59,618 nucleotides of DNA from an uncultured Bacilli bacterium. Its GTDB lineage: Bacteria > Bacillota_I > Bacilli_A > RF39 > UBA660. How positions within the stretch are numbered: position 1 is the stretch's first letter; each line of letters begins with the position of its first letter. The notes under the pieces were generated by a model. The model was not told the origin of the DNA. It did no database searches and worked only from the letters and a program-made list of their open reading frames with translations. Of this stretch, positions 1-8,528 are shown one piece after another. Position numbers and translations under genes: made by a program. The stretch lies in assembly GCA_934162285.1 (NCBI GenBank), contig CAKPHY010000007.1:1-59618 (forward strand), written 5' to 3'.

Positions 1-30
1 TTTTGTGAATTTTACCTACTTTAATACCAT

Positions 31-50
31 TATATATATATATATATATA
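31..50. repeat. TA dinucleotide run
   Basis: Ten uninterrupted TA units. It is a simple-sequence tract in the gene-free first 247 bases, which otherwise hold only two hairpins that serve the gene starting at 3634. The tract is likely to vary in length by slippage. Confidence 0.9.
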
Positions 51-121
51 TTCAGTGTATTTTACAGAAAGTTAATGTAATATTTTCTTATTTTTTTGAT
101 CTAAAAAATGAATTTTAAACC

Positions 122-148
122 AAAAAATGATCCTTTTTTAGGATCATT
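122..148 (-). terminator. Rho-independent terminator (distal)
   Basis: On the minus strand the arms AATGATCC and GGATCATT enclose a short A-rich loop and run into TTTTTT. It lies about 100 bases downstream of the wall hydrolase gene and looks like a back-up to the hairpin at 193-227. Confidence 0.65.
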
Positions 149-192
149 CTTGATTGCTAACAAATTGGTAATTCACTTCTTTTTCTTCAAAT

Positions 193-227
193 AAAAAACT
201 ATTAACAATTTTTACTCTGTTAATAGT
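193..227 (-). terminator. Rho-independent terminator of the wall hydrolase gene
   Basis: Perfect 9-bp arms ACTATTAAC and GTTAATAGT with a 12-base loop, followed on the minus strand by TTTTTT. It sits about 20 bases after the stop codon at 248. Confidence 0.75.
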
Positions 228-247
228 CTGAAATAGATTCATTAAAG

Positions 248-3200
248 CTATTTAACATGTAATTCAATTCTAAAACGTTTATTAATATTTAAACTTAAAC
301 TTATAGTTTTATTGTTTATTTTAGTAGTTAATTGATCTAATTTCTTTAAGAAAATATCATTTAATTCTCCAAAGTCATTAGTTTTTAAAGCTATAGTTTG
401 AACATAAATAATATAGTCTCCAGTAGGAATATCACTCAAATCAATAGAAGCATTAAACCAAGCTTTTTTTCTACTAAAACCATCACTGACATTTAATTCT
501 ATATCCGAACCTACAAATGATCCAACATTATAAGTAAATCTTTTATGTGTTTCGATATTTTCTAAAATTACATTTCTTGAAACATCAACTTTTTCACTAT
601 AGTCAGTACCAATATTATAAGAAACACCTGTAATTTCAAGTTTATTATCTTTTATAGTTAAACTCTTATAATTATTAATCATATTAGATTGATTATTATT
701 AGCAACATTTGAAATCAAATCATTTTCATAAACAAATAGTTCAATAGGATAATCATCTAAATAATTATTATTTCTAAATAGATATCCCCTACCTTGATCA
801 CTTACTTTAGTAATCATTTGTTTAGCAAAAACATTTCTAAATAGATTAATTGTTTCATAATTTTTTAATCGAGCTCTGACATATAATGTATATTCGCCAT
901 GTTTTAAAGTATCAAGTTTAATATTACCTTTAAACCAAGTAGCAGAATATTCATACTTAGAATCACTATAATGACGTTCTGGAGCCCCAGTAAGCCAGCG
1001 TTCCAAAGGAAAAATTGTATCTTCTTTAGTATCATTATTTCTAATAATTAAATCATAACTAATTTCATCATCTTTACGATTATTCATTCCTTTAATAGCT
1101 AAATAACCGGATATTGAAAGTTTACCATCAGTATAATTTAATTCATTGAAATAAAAATCCCCATCTTTTTTTATATAATCAATATCTTCAACTGTTATCG
1201 TTATTGTCTTAGTTGCTTCTTGATTAGCAGAATCTTTAACACGATAAGTTATTTGATATTTTCCCGGTTTTTTTACATCAACAGTGCCTTCATAAGTAAT
1301 TTTACTTGTAAGATCGCCATCTTCTTGATCAAGAGCTGAAACACCTTCTCTTAAATCAAGTTTTTCATTAACTTTAATAGTTCTATTTGAAGCATTTATA
1401 ACAGGAACTTCATCTTTTAAAACTACAACTTTAATTGTTTTAGTTACTTGATATTTATCATAAGTAACTTTATATGTAACTTTATATGTTCCTGGAATTT
1501 TAATATTAACAGTATTTTCAATTACTTCAAAGTTTTTAATTTCAACTCCATAATTATCAATTACTTTAGCATATTTTTTAGGATCAAAAGCTTTATATTG
1601 TTTAATTTCAATATCTTTAGCTTCAATTGTTGGAGCAGTTGATGGTAAAACTGTTACTTTAATTTTTTTAGTTACAGTAAAGCGTTGGTTATCCGTTACT
1701 TTATAAGTAATATAATATTCACCAACAACATTTTGATCAACAGTACCTTCATAAGTAACACTACTTGTTAAATCACCATCTTCTAAGTCCGTTGCTGTAA
1801 CATATTTTAAAGCATCAAAAGTTTCTCCACGATATATTGAAACATCAGTTGCATTAATAACGGGAGCACTGTTTTCAACATATAAATATTCAGCTCTAAT
1901 ATAACCATATGATTGTTCAAATTTGTAATTAGCGTCTACTAAATTTTGATCTTTATCTAAAGCACTATCCGTATAAATTTTATACCAAGCATTACCTTCA
2001 GCATCATAAACTTTTTCGGTAACAATAAAAGACATATTAGCAACTAAATGGTTATTTTTATTGTTTTTTAAAAGATAAATAGTTTTAGCATCATCACTAG
2101 GTGATTTTTTTACTGAAAAAGCTTCATTGCTCAATTTAATACCTAAAGTATTAGAATTAAAATCTTGACCACCAAAATTTAAATCATTTTGATAAGCCAA
2201 ACGAGCTGTCTTTTCACCCCAATAAGGATCTGAGGCATAGTTAACACCAAAACCACTACCTTTATTTCCATAGAAACTACCATAATAATAACTATTAGTA
2301 GGCTTAGAATAAGAAGAATCAGTCTTAGCAGCATGAGCCATGATTGAATCTAAAACAGTATCATATTTGGTTGCACAAGAAATAGGACAAGAATCATAGG
2401 CATTATGACCAAATAAATTATTTTTAAACAAAGCTAAAGCACTTGTTCCGGTACCACTTTCATTAATAGCAGTACCAAATGTAAGTAAAGCATTAACTCC
2501 ATATTCAGTTTGACTTTGAATAAAGTATTTACCTGTTCCATAAAGAGCTGAAACCCCAGTACGTGGAGCACTAGTCCAACCATCTTCTAAAGTATAATAA
2601 ATAACATTAGGATCGGGAGCTTTAGTATAGCCACGATTAATAATTACTTGATCAAAATCAAGAGCTGTATACCCCGTTAAATTATGAACTGGTAAATACA
2701 TATAGTAATTAAAATACGGTTTTTCACGATTATAAGCATTATCATAAGTATTATTATAGTAATCATCTAGCATTTTTTCTAATGATAAATAGAAATAATT
2801 ACCATCAAAACTATAATAAGTCGTATTTTTTTCAATTGATTTAGGAGCAACACCTAAATTAATTGCTGTTTGATTATAAAGCGTTCGATAATAATGAACT
2901 AAATCATTGGAATTATTAACTTTATAATATGTTTTAAATGTATAACTAGAATTTTCAGAAGCAAATAAAGCCCCGGTTTTTAAATTTTTACCAGCAACAT
3001 AATAATATTCACCTTTATAATTTATCTTATACCATAAAAAGCCATCAGCTTCTACTGTATCTGTATAATTCCAAATGGTGCCTGCACTTACAGAAGTATA
3101 TTGATTAGAATTATCTGTTAAATATTCAGGGGTAGTTCGAACTCGAACTGTTGTTAAAATTGTTATAGATTTACTATCTAAATTAGCTAAAGGAATAATA

Positions 3201-3634
3201 TCAGCATTAGTTGCTTTAGTCCAACCTACTAAACCACTGATTTTGACTTTAATGGTTTTTTTCACAGGATTATAGTCTAAAAAAGCTCCGTCAGCTCCCC
3301 AATCACCATGAATATATGCATATCTAGTACCACTTAAATTCTCGTTATCATAAATTGTTATCAAGTCGGATCTCCCTGTAAAATTAACGACAGCATAACG
3401 AGCATTTATTAAGACACCATCTTCATAAATAACTGCTACATTTCTCTTAGTGGAATCGTATTCACGCATAAGTTTTTTAGCTTCATCATAATTATCAGTA
3501 CAACCTATATATTCAGTTTTCCCAAGAGAAGCAATTGTTTCAATCGAATATTTTTTATCACATTCTAAAGCTTTTAAGCTTGTACATGGAAAAATTAATA
3601 TCACTATTAAAAAGATTATTTTTTTGAAATGCAT
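248..3634 (-). CDS. Secreted wall hydrolase (GH73-like glucosaminidase) with Ig-like repeats
   Basis: About 1128 residues. A signal peptide (MHFKKIIFLIVILIFP) is followed by a long N-terminal region with SH3-like segments, one around the residues VRVRTTPEYL. A glucosaminidase-type domain carries the likely catalytic Glu in TAINESGTG and the downstream NNLFGHNAYD block. Another SH3-like stretch follows, then three tandem DUF5011/HYR-type Ig-like domains (two with the motif LEDGDLTS or QEDGDLTS and YEGTVD). The C-terminal 400 residues are of unknown fold. The family cleaves the glycan strands of peptidoglycan, so a role in wall remodelling or cell separation is inferred. I place the start at 3634 and not at the ATG nine bases upstream, because GGAG directly abuts that first ATG. 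Two terminators follow. No LPXTG anchor is visible. Confidence 0.8.
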   Translation of the reverse strand: MHFKKIIFLIVILIFPCTSLKALECDKKYSIETIASLGKTEYIGCTDNYDEAKKLMREYDSTKRNVAVIYEDGVLINARYAVVNFTGRSDLITIYDNENLSGTRYAYIHGDWGADGAFLDYNPVKKTIKVKISGLVGWTKATNADIIPLANLDSKSITILTTVRVRTTPEYLTDNSNQYTSVSAGTIWNYTDTVEADGFLWYKINYKGEYYYVAGKNLKTGALFASENSSYTFKTYYKVNNSNDLVHYYRTLYNQTAINLGVAPKSIEKNTTYYSFDGNYFYLSLEKMLDDYYNNTYDNAYNREKPYFNYYMYLPVHNLTGYTALDFDQVIINRGYTKAPDPNVIYYTLEDGWTSAPRTGVSALYGTGKYFIQSQTEYGVNALLTFGTAINESGTGTSALALFKNNLFGHNAYDSCPISCATKYDTVLDSIMAHAAKTDSSYSKPTNSYYYGSFYGNKGSGFGVNYASDPYWGEKTARLAYQNDLNFGGQDFNSNTLGIKLSNEAFSVKKSPSDDAKTIYLLKNNKNNHLVANMSFIVTEKVYDAEGNAWYKIYTDSALDKDQNLVDANYKFEQSYGYIRAEYLYVENSAPVINATDVSIYRGETFDALKYVTATDLEDGDLTSSVTYEGTVDQNVVGEYYITYKVTDNQRFTVTKKIKVTVLPSTAPTIEAKDIEIKQYKAFDPKKYAKVIDNYGVEIKNFEVIENTVNIKIPGTYKVTYKVTYDKYQVTKTIKVVVLKDEVPVINASNRTIKVNEKLDLREGVSALDQEDGDLTSKITYEGTVDVKKPGKYQITYRVKDSANQEATKTITITVEDIDYIKKDGDFYFNELNYTDGKLSISGYLAIKGMNNRKDDEISYDLIIRNNDTKEDTIFPLERWLTGAPERHYSDSKYEYSATWFKGNIKLDTLKHGEYTLYVRARLKNYETINLFRNVFAKQMITKVSDQGRGYLFRNNNYLDDYPIELFVYENDLISNVANNNQSNMINNYKSLTIKDNKLEITGVSYNIGTDYSEKVDVSRNVILENIETHKRFTYNVGSFVGSDIELNVSDGFSRKKAWFNASIDLSDIPTGDYIIYVQTIALKTNDFGELNDIFLKKLDQLTTKINNKTISLSLNINKRFRIELHVK

Positions 3635-3693
3635 AATAATCATCTCCGATCATAACCATTATATCAAATTTTATATTGTTTGAAAATTAGACA

Positions 3694-3724
3694 CAAAAAA
3701 AATTTGACAAATTATGCCAAATTT
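3694..3724 (-). terminator. Rho-independent terminator overlapping the stop of the 3712 gene
   Basis: Minus-strand arms AAATTTG and CAAATTT are followed by a run of T. The upstream arm overlaps the end of the coding region. Confidence 0.6.
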
Positions 3725-4176
3725 CTCATAGGTTTCATTTGATATTGATAACCATTTTCTTCTATATTTAAATTTTCAACAAAATCTTTAAATGCTGAAT
3801 CAGAAAACGCTACCGTTGTTTCACCTGGTTGAGCAAGCTCATTAGATAAATCGCGGCAAAATGTAATGAAATAAGTTTCATTATCAAAATCAGCATCTAA
3901 AATTAAGCCATTTCTACCATCACGTATTGGATCTACACTTTGATTAAATGTATTACCTATTCTTTCATAAAGTTCACTCAAACTATTATAAATAGGCATA
4001 TTAGCATCAACCATTACTGACAAATATTCAAATTCTTTACGAGCATATCCTTCATCAATATTTGAATGATATAAAGTAAATTTAATAGCATCTCTTTTTG
4101 TTGTTGAAATTGCAAAGTGATGTCCATAAACGTCGATTAAGTTGTATTTTTTTAATTTATTTGTTACCTCGGCCAT
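3712..4176 (-). CDS. Conserved-looking cytosolic protein of unknown function
   Basis: About 154 residues from MAEVTNKLKK. I do not recognise the family. There is no signal peptide or membrane segment; the sequence is mixed and fairly acidic, ending KPMRNLA. The start at 4176 is chosen because AAGGAAGTG lies six bases upstream; the longer frame to 4236 would put that SD inside the gene. The gene is monocistronic, with its own terminator, between the wall hydrolase and a membrane-anchored Ig protein. No catalytic motif stands out, so no function is proposed. Confidence 0.7.
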   Translation of the reverse strand: MAEVTNKLKKYNLIDVYGHHFAISTTKRDAIKFTLYHSNIDEGYARKEFEYLSVMVDANMPIYNSLSELYERIGNTFNQSVDPIRDGRNGLILDADFDNETYFITFCRDLSNELAQPGETTVAFSDSAFKDFVENLNIEENGYQYQMKPMRNLA

Positions 4177-4253
4177 ACTACACACTTCCTTTTGTTGAGG
4201 ATAGTTATTATAACATATTGTATTTAAAGATGTCAAGGCATCTAAAAAAACAA

Positions 4254-4283
4254 AAAAACTTATTTCTGATGAAACAAGTTTTT
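4254..4283 (-). terminator. Hairpin terminator of the 4288 gene
   Basis: Arms AAAAACTT and AAGTTTTT, extended inside by TTTC/GAAA with one mismatch. T-rich tails on both strands could make it bidirectional; it directly follows the stop of the minus-strand gene. Confidence 0.6.
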
Positions 4284-4287
4284 TGAA

Positions 4288-5190
4288 TTATTTTAACAAT
4301 ATAGCTTCATATTCCGAGCCTTTTTTATTAACTTTTATTTTAGCAGTTATTTTATTTCCAGCTTTATCGACAATTTCAATGGTTTTATCTTCTTTAAGTT
4401 TATCTAAAACAACAAGAGCTGTTTTAAAGTCAGCACATGTTGCTATTCCTGAAGTGAAATCTTTGCAATCAATAACAGCTTTAGCTCCTTCAGTTGTTGA
4501 TAAAGAATCAAAATTAAAAGTTGGGGCAGTTGAATCGATCATAATTACTTCACTTTCAGCAGTTGTTTTACCTAAAAAGTTAACTGCTTCAACATATATT
4601 TTAAATATACCTTCTCTTAAAGTAATTTTTTCTCCTGATCTAATTACAATATTAGGATTGCATTTAATTCCTGTAGAATAACAATATTTTATATAATCAG
4701 CTTCGGTTGCTTCAATTGTAACTGAAACATTAGAAGTAAACCAATTATTTTTTCCTTTAATACCTTGAGGATCATTTATAGTTATAACTGGTTTATCTTT
4801 TCTATCAACATTATTTGCTGAAACTATAACAACAATGGAAGTTGAAATTCCATTATGACTAGTTGCGGTAATAGTTGTTGTCCCTATTCCGATACCAGTT
4901 ATTAAGCCATTACCACTGATAACAGCAACATTCTCGTTACTACTGCTATAGCTTATCTTTTGATTAATGGCATCTATTGGAAAAACAGTTGCTAATATTT
5001 GTTGTTCTTCACCAACTTTTAAATCAACACTTTGAATATCAATATTAACTGAAGTAACATCTTTAGTATCTTTTATAGTATTATCTGCTTGTTTTTTCAT
5101 AAGGGTGAAACTCATAATAAATAATATAAATGCTATAATAAAAACGAAAATAGATATTTTATTCATGTCTAAACTTTTTTCTTTTTTCAT
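4288..5190 (-). CDS. Membrane-anchored protein with a Big_2 Ig-like domain
   Basis: About 300 residues. An N-terminal membrane segment (ISIFVFIIAFILFIMSF) anchors an outward-facing chain. Next comes a clear bacterial Ig-like group 2 domain (VDLKVGEEQQILATVFP through GTTTITATSHNG). A second, less typical beta-rich region with paired cysteines (YCYSTGIKC and DCKDFTSGIATC) follows. Big_2 domains are structural modules in surface adhesins; adhesion or wall interaction is inferred. The start at 5190 is preferred to the upstream ATG at 5235 because AGGTGATAAT precedes it. It has its own hairpin terminator. No enzyme motif is visible. Confidence 0.75.
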   Translation of the reverse strand: MKKEKSLDMNKISIFVFIIAFILFIMSFTLMKKQADNTIKDTKDVTSVNIDIQSVDLKVGEEQQILATVFPIDAINQKISYSSSNENVAVISGNGLITGIGIGTTTITATSHNGISTSIVVIVSANNVDRKDKPVITINDPQGIKGKNNWFTSNVSVTIEATEADYIKYCYSTGIKCNPNIVIRSGEKITLREGIFKIYVEAVNFLGKTTAESEVIMIDSTAPTFNFDSLSTTEGAKAVIDCKDFTSGIATCADFKTALVVLDKLKEDKTIEIVDKAGNKITAKIKVNKKGSEYEAILLK

Positions 5191-5256
5191 ATTATCACCT
5201 ATTATTAGATTAACACAAAAAGAGTATTTTTTCAATCTCTTTACAGTAAAAAGACA

Positions 5257-5288
5257 CGAAAAAGAGAACCGTAATCCTACGAGTTCTC
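5257..5288 (-). terminator. Rho-independent terminator after the 49-residue peptide gene
   Basis: On the minus strand GAGAAC pairs with GTTCTC and an inner CGT pairs with ACG around a bulged T. TTTTT follows. Confidence 0.65.
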
Positions 5289-5321
5289 AAATTATATCAT
5301 GATACATTATATTATATGGTT

Positions 5322-5471
5322 TTATTCTAAATCAAGACCATCTTCGACTAATTCTTTTTCTTTCTTCATCATTTTATCACATAAACAAACGATATCACTT
5401 CCATATCTTTCTAGCATTAAAGCAACGCCTGCTCCTAATACCATAAATAATATGCTTTTACAATATTTCAT
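5322..5471 (-). CDS. Small membrane peptide of unknown function (49 residues)
   Basis: A short gene starting MKYCKSILFMVLGAG and ending VEDGLDLE. It has one predicted membrane helix (about residues 5-20) and a charged, mainly cytosolic tail with the run KMMKKEKE. A strong SD, GAGGAGGAATTTT, precedes the ATG and a good terminator follows, which makes it a real gene despite its size. It lies just downstream of recD2 on the same strand, 46 bases away, and may be co-transcribed. The single-helix plus charged tail layout recalls YtxH-like peptides, but the similarity is too weak for a family call. Confidence 0.7.
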   Translation of the reverse strand: MKYCKSILFMVLGAGVALMLERYGSDIVCLCDKMMKKEKELVEDGLDLE

Positions 5472-5517
5472 AAAATTCCTCCTCAAAATTATTATTTGAA
5501 GAATATAAATATTTATA

Positions 5518-7713
5518 CTACATTTTTAATCGTTCTAAAAGAGCTGTCTTTCTAACATATTCATTAGTATTTTCAATACTATAAGTAAAAGCACTACTTT
5601 CCCCTAACATTATTAATTTACTTTTTGCTCTAGTAATACCAGTATAAATAAGTTTACGATAAAGCATTTTCTTATAGTCCATAGTAATTGGCATAATAAC
5701 AATAGGAAACTCACTACCTTGAGATTTATGAATACTAATGATATAAGCATGTTTTATTTTATTGAAGTCTTTAGGTAAATATGTAACATAATTACCATCA
5801 TAATTGACAACAATTTCATTCTTTTTGCTAGCACTTACACTTGATTTATTAATTTCTTTAATATAACCAATATCCCCATTAAAAACATTATCATCAGGCA
5901 TATTAACTAATTGAATGACTTTATCATTAACACGAAAAATTGTATCACCTACAGAAATCTCTTCTTTAGAATCACTATAAGGGTTAAAAACTTCTTGCAA
6001 ATCTTTATTTAAAATATCTATACCATTTAATCCTTTATACATTGGAGCTAAAAGTTCTAAATCAGTTAAACTAATTTCTTTTTTCGCAAGTTGTTCACAG
6101 ATATTTCTAACACTTGTACGAATACTATTTTTAGAACATTCTAAAAAACAATAATCGTTAGCTTTAGCTAAAATATTAGATTCATCGCCTTTTTTTATAC
6201 TATCAGCTAGGATGGGAATAAAAGATCCTTTTCCTTGACGATACAATAAGTCTAAAGATATAGTGTTGATTAAATTAGAATCAATTAAATCTTTCAAAAG
6301 CATTCCCGGTCCTACACTTGGTAATTGATTATAATCACCTACTAAAATTATTTGGACATCTCGAGTTAAACCTTTTAAAAGAGAATCAAATAAATTAATA
6401 TCAACCATACTAAATTCATCAATAATGATAAACTTACTAAAATCTTTATTATATTCATTTATCTCAAAAGAATTGGCTTCTTTATGCCATTTTAAGAAGC
6501 GATGGATTGTTTTAGCACCAACATTAGTTGACTCACTAAGACGTTTACTTGCACGTCCTGTTGGAGCTAATAAAGCCATTTCTTCCATTAAAGCTTCATA
6601 ACTTAAATTATTTAAAGTTTGATACAATTCAACAATAGCTTTAATAATCGTTGTTTTACCAGTTCCCGGACCTCCAGTTATAATAGAAATACCAGATGTT
6701 AAGCCACTCATTATGGCTTCTTTTTGTTTAGAATTATATTTTATATTATTTACAACTTCAATCTCATCCAAATAATGTTTTAAATTCTTGTATTTTTTCT
6801 TAGGAATTTTGATCAAATCTTTAATACGACTAGAAATATTTACTTCGGCATTAAAAATTTCTTTTAAATAATATTTTTCAGAATCGTTATAAATTAAATT
6901 TTCTTTGGCTAATTGTTTTAAATATTCAACAAAATCACTTTCACCTATTCCAATATTTAAATATTTCTGAGTTTCTTCATAAATATTAGCAAATTCTAAA
7001 TAAGTATCACCATTTTGGTAAGTTAAATTACGCATTATATAATAAATGCAAGCTTTTATTCTTCTTTCATCAGTATCTTTAATTTCTAATTTAGAGCGAA
7101 TATTATCAATTCTCAAAAAAGAAATATCAACACTTGTAAAATCATATATATTTTCATTTAAGGCATCTAAAGTTCGGTTACGATAACTATTATATATATT
7201 TAAAGCTTCATTACTACTAAAACCAATATCACACAAGTAAACAATTGTTTGATGACTATTTTCATAATTACTTAAAATATCATGAATTTGTTTAGCTTTT
7301 TTTACCGAAAACTTAGGAATTTTCAACAAATTATTATGATCTTCTAATATTAAGTCTAAGGCATTGATTCCTAAAGCATCGACAATTTTAGTAGCCATCT
7401 TTTCACCGACACCCGGAAATAGATCACTTGCTAAAAATTCAATTATACCATCTTTATCAGTCGGTTTTAACTTTTCTGACTCTAAAACATTAAATTGACG
7501 TCCATATCTTGGATGATCAACTATTTCGCCATATAAAATATAGTTGTCATTCTCATTAAGCTCAAAAAAATAACCAGTTATTGTTATTGTTCGATTTAAG
7601 AAATCTTGAAGAGCTTCAATATTGGTTTCAAGCACTTTAACAATTCCTATAGTATAACCTTTTTCTGATCTAAAAATTGTACTTTTATATTTCCCTTTAA
7701 TGTAGTCTTTCAT
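5518..7713 (-). CDS. recD2: RecD2-type 5'-3' DNA helicase
   Basis: 731 residues, the usual length for RecD2 (YrrC), the RecD-like helicase found without RecBC. The OB-like N-terminus is followed by a helix-hairpin-helix region (residues about 95-180, FPGVGEKMATKIV). Walker A GGPGTGKTT lies near residue 350, with Walker B-type FIIIDEFSMVD and VGDYNQLPSVGPG. The C-terminal UvrD-like motif is HAYIISIHKSQGSEF with GITRAK. Family knowledge places it in DNA repair and replication fork integrity. The start ATG has GGTGGTAAA upstream, and a good promoter lies at 7729-7756. AddA and AddB in the same window supply the separate RecBCD-like activity. Confidence 0.95.
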   Translation of the reverse strand: MKDYIKGKYKSTIFRSEKGYTIGIVKVLETNIEALQDFLNRTITITGYFFELNENDNYILYGEIVDHPRYGRQFNVLESEKLKPTDKDGIIEFLASDLFPGVGEKMATKIVDALGINALDLILEDHNNLLKIPKFSVKKAKQIHDILSNYENSHQTIVYLCDIGFSSNEALNIYNSYRNRTLDALNENIYDFTSVDISFLRIDNIRSKLEIKDTDERRIKACIYYIMRNLTYQNGDTYLEFANIYEETQKYLNIGIGESDFVEYLKQLAKENLIYNDSEKYYLKEIFNAEVNISSRIKDLIKIPKKKYKNLKHYLDEIEVVNNIKYNSKQKEAIMSGLTSGISIITGGPGTGKTTIIKAIVELYQTLNNLSYEALMEEMALLAPTGRASKRLSESTNVGAKTIHRFLKWHKEANSFEINEYNKDFSKFIIIDEFSMVDINLFDSLLKGLTRDVQIILVGDYNQLPSVGPGMLLKDLIDSNLINTISLDLLYRQGKGSFIPILADSIKKGDESNILAKANDYCFLECSKNSIRTSVRNICEQLAKKEISLTDLELLAPMYKGLNGIDILNKDLQEVFNPYSDSKEEISVGDTIFRVNDKVIQLVNMPDDNVFNGDIGYIKEINKSSVSASKKNEIVVNYDGNYVTYLPKDFNKIKHAYIISIHKSQGSEFPIVIMPITMDYKKMLYRKLIYTGITRAKSKLIMLGESSAFTYSIENTNEYVRKTALLERLKM

Positions 7714-7728
7714 TTTACCACCATCTCA

Positions 7729-7756
7729 ATTATAGCATACAAATGTTTTGTTCTAA
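7729..7756 (-). promoter_or_regulatory. Sigma-A-type promoter of recD2
   Basis: Minus strand: -35 TTAGAA, 16-base spacer, -10 TATAAT with an upstream TGC (extended -10). It begins immediately after the T-tract of the terminator of the preceding gene. Confidence 0.65.
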
Positions 7757-7781
7757 CAAAAAAATTGTCAAAAAGACAATT
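7757..7781 (-). terminator. Rho-independent terminator of the first paralog (7780 gene)
   Basis: Minus-strand arms AATTGTC and GACAATT with a TTTTT loop and a seven-T tail. It overlaps the stop codon of the gene and abuts the recD2 -35 box. Confidence 0.8.
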
Positions 7782-8088
7782 ATTGATATTTTAATAAACT
7801 CATGACACATTTGATAATGCCACTGTTATCAAAAAAGCCAAAAATAAATTCAACTAAATATGGGATTAAAAAAACTAAAACACCAGTCAAAATTTTCTTT
7901 ACAACTAAATTTTGATATTTTTTAACGTCTTCTTCTTTTTTAGCAACGACAGCCTTACCCATATCAAACATACCAAAAATAATTAAAAGAATCGGAATGC
8001 CAATTCTTAAAACTTTATATACTAAAGAAATATAATAACCAACGAAATCAGGAATTTGTAAACCAACACAATAAATATCTAAAAACAT
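7780..8088 (-). CDS. Two-helix membrane peptide, paralog 1 (T4SS pilin-like topology)
   Basis: About 102 residues and the most divergent of five tandem paralogs. The shared plan is: short N-terminus with one Cys (FLDIYCVG); helix 1 ending GMFDMGKAV; a charged loop (AKKEEDVKKYQNLVVKK); helix 2 (LTGVLVFLIPYLVEFIF); and a short tail with a second Cys (IKCVMSLL). The positively charged loop predicts both termini outside. Length and layout resemble T4SS_pilin/VirB2-like proteins, but this is topology-level similarity only. The start at 8088 matches the MFLD start of its paralogs; the GTG at 8097 lies inside the SD region. It has its own promoter and terminator. Confidence 0.75.
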   Translation of the reverse strand: MFLDIYCVGLQIPDFVGYYISLVYKVLRIGIPILLIIFGMFDMGKAVVAKKEEDVKKYQNLVVKKILTGVLVFLIPYLVEFIFGFFDNSGIIKCVMSLLKYQ

Positions 8089-8105
8089 CCCCATCACCTG
8101 CCTAA

Positions 8106-8134
8106 ATTATATATTAAGGTACTAAAAAAGTCAA
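8106..8134 (-). promoter_or_regulatory. Sigma-A promoter of paralog 1
   Basis: Minus strand: -35 TTGACT, 17-base spacer, -10 TATAAT. The -35 box is part of the descending arm of the terminator of the upstream paralog. Confidence 0.75.
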
Positions 8135-8149
8135 ATCTAATTTGACTTT
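8124..8149 (-). terminator. Rho-independent terminator of paralog 2
   Basis: Perfect 9-bp arms AAAGTCAAA and TTTGACTTT with a 5-base loop and T-tail. The upstream arm includes the last codons of the gene. Confidence 0.85.
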
Positions 8150-8445
8150 CCAGTTAATAAATATTCAACACAATTCCAAGAATCACTATCAATGTTAACA
8201 ATTGAAACAACTAAACTAACTAAAGAAAACATTAAGAATACTAAAGCTGCAGCTACAGCTTTTTTTATAAGCAAACTTTGAGCTTTCTTAATTTCATCTT
8301 CTTTTTGTTGAGTTACTGCTTTTCCCATATCAAACATACCAACAATAATTAATATAATTGGTACCCCAATTTGAATAGCTTTATAAACTAGTTGAATTAA
8401 GCCAACTAAATTACTTGGAATATCTTTACAAGCAAATAAAAACAT
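8137..8445 (-). CDS. Two-helix membrane peptide, paralog 2
   Basis: 102 residues. Helix 1 (IQIGVPIILIIVGMFDMGKA), the cytosolic loop TQQKEDEIKKAQSLLIKK and helix 2 (AVAAALVFLMFSLVSLVVS) are nearly identical to paralogs 3 and 5, while the N-terminal FACKDIPSN and C-terminal SWNCVEYLL differ. One Cys sits on each presumed outer end. The strong conservation of the membrane core against variable ends suggests one structural unit with specialised outer faces. A strong promoter (8467-8496) and a terminator flank the gene, so it can be expressed alone. SD GGAGGG precedes the ATG. Confidence 0.8.
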   Translation of the reverse strand: MFLFACKDIPSNLVGLIQLVYKAIQIGVPIILIIVGMFDMGKAVTQQKEDEIKKAQSLLIKKAVAAALVFLMFSLVSLVVSIVNIDSDSWNCVEYLLTGKSN

Positions 8446-8466
8446 AAATTCCCTCCAGTAGGGAGT

Positions 8467-8496
8467 ATTATATATTTATTTATATATATTTGTCAA
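8467..8496 (-). promoter_or_regulatory. Strong sigma-A promoter of paralog 2
   Basis: Minus strand: consensus -35 TTGACA, 18-base spacer, consensus -10 TATAAT. The predicted transcript start lies only about 15 bases before the ATG, leaving a minimal leader with the SD. Confidence 0.8.
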
Positions 8497-8504
8497 TAAT
8501 CAAA

Positions 8505-8528
8505 GAAAAAAGTTAGCAAAGAGCTAAC
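8505..8528 (-). terminator. Rho-independent terminator of paralog 3
   Basis: Minus-strand arms GTTAGC and GCTAAC with a short loop and TTTTTT tail, overlapping the stop codon. Confidence 0.8.

Noticed and set aside
31..50. TA run as a CRISPR or origin-like repeat
   Set aside because: It is a plain dinucleotide tract with no spacers, DnaA boxes or other repeats.
1448..1642. Plus-strand frame opposite the wall hydrolase gene
   Set aside because: It is the antisense shadow of the Ig-domain region, low-complexity Asn/Ile/Phe, without an SD. The same applies to the other long antisense frames, such as 4283-4681, 15467-15799, 25820-26029, 26354-26686 and 53588-53800.
8451..8465. A TCCCT-ACTGG-AGGGA hairpin that would hide the SD of paralog 2
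   Set aside because: The predicted transcript start from the strong promoter at 8467-8496 lies inside the first arm, so most of that arm would not be in the mRNA.
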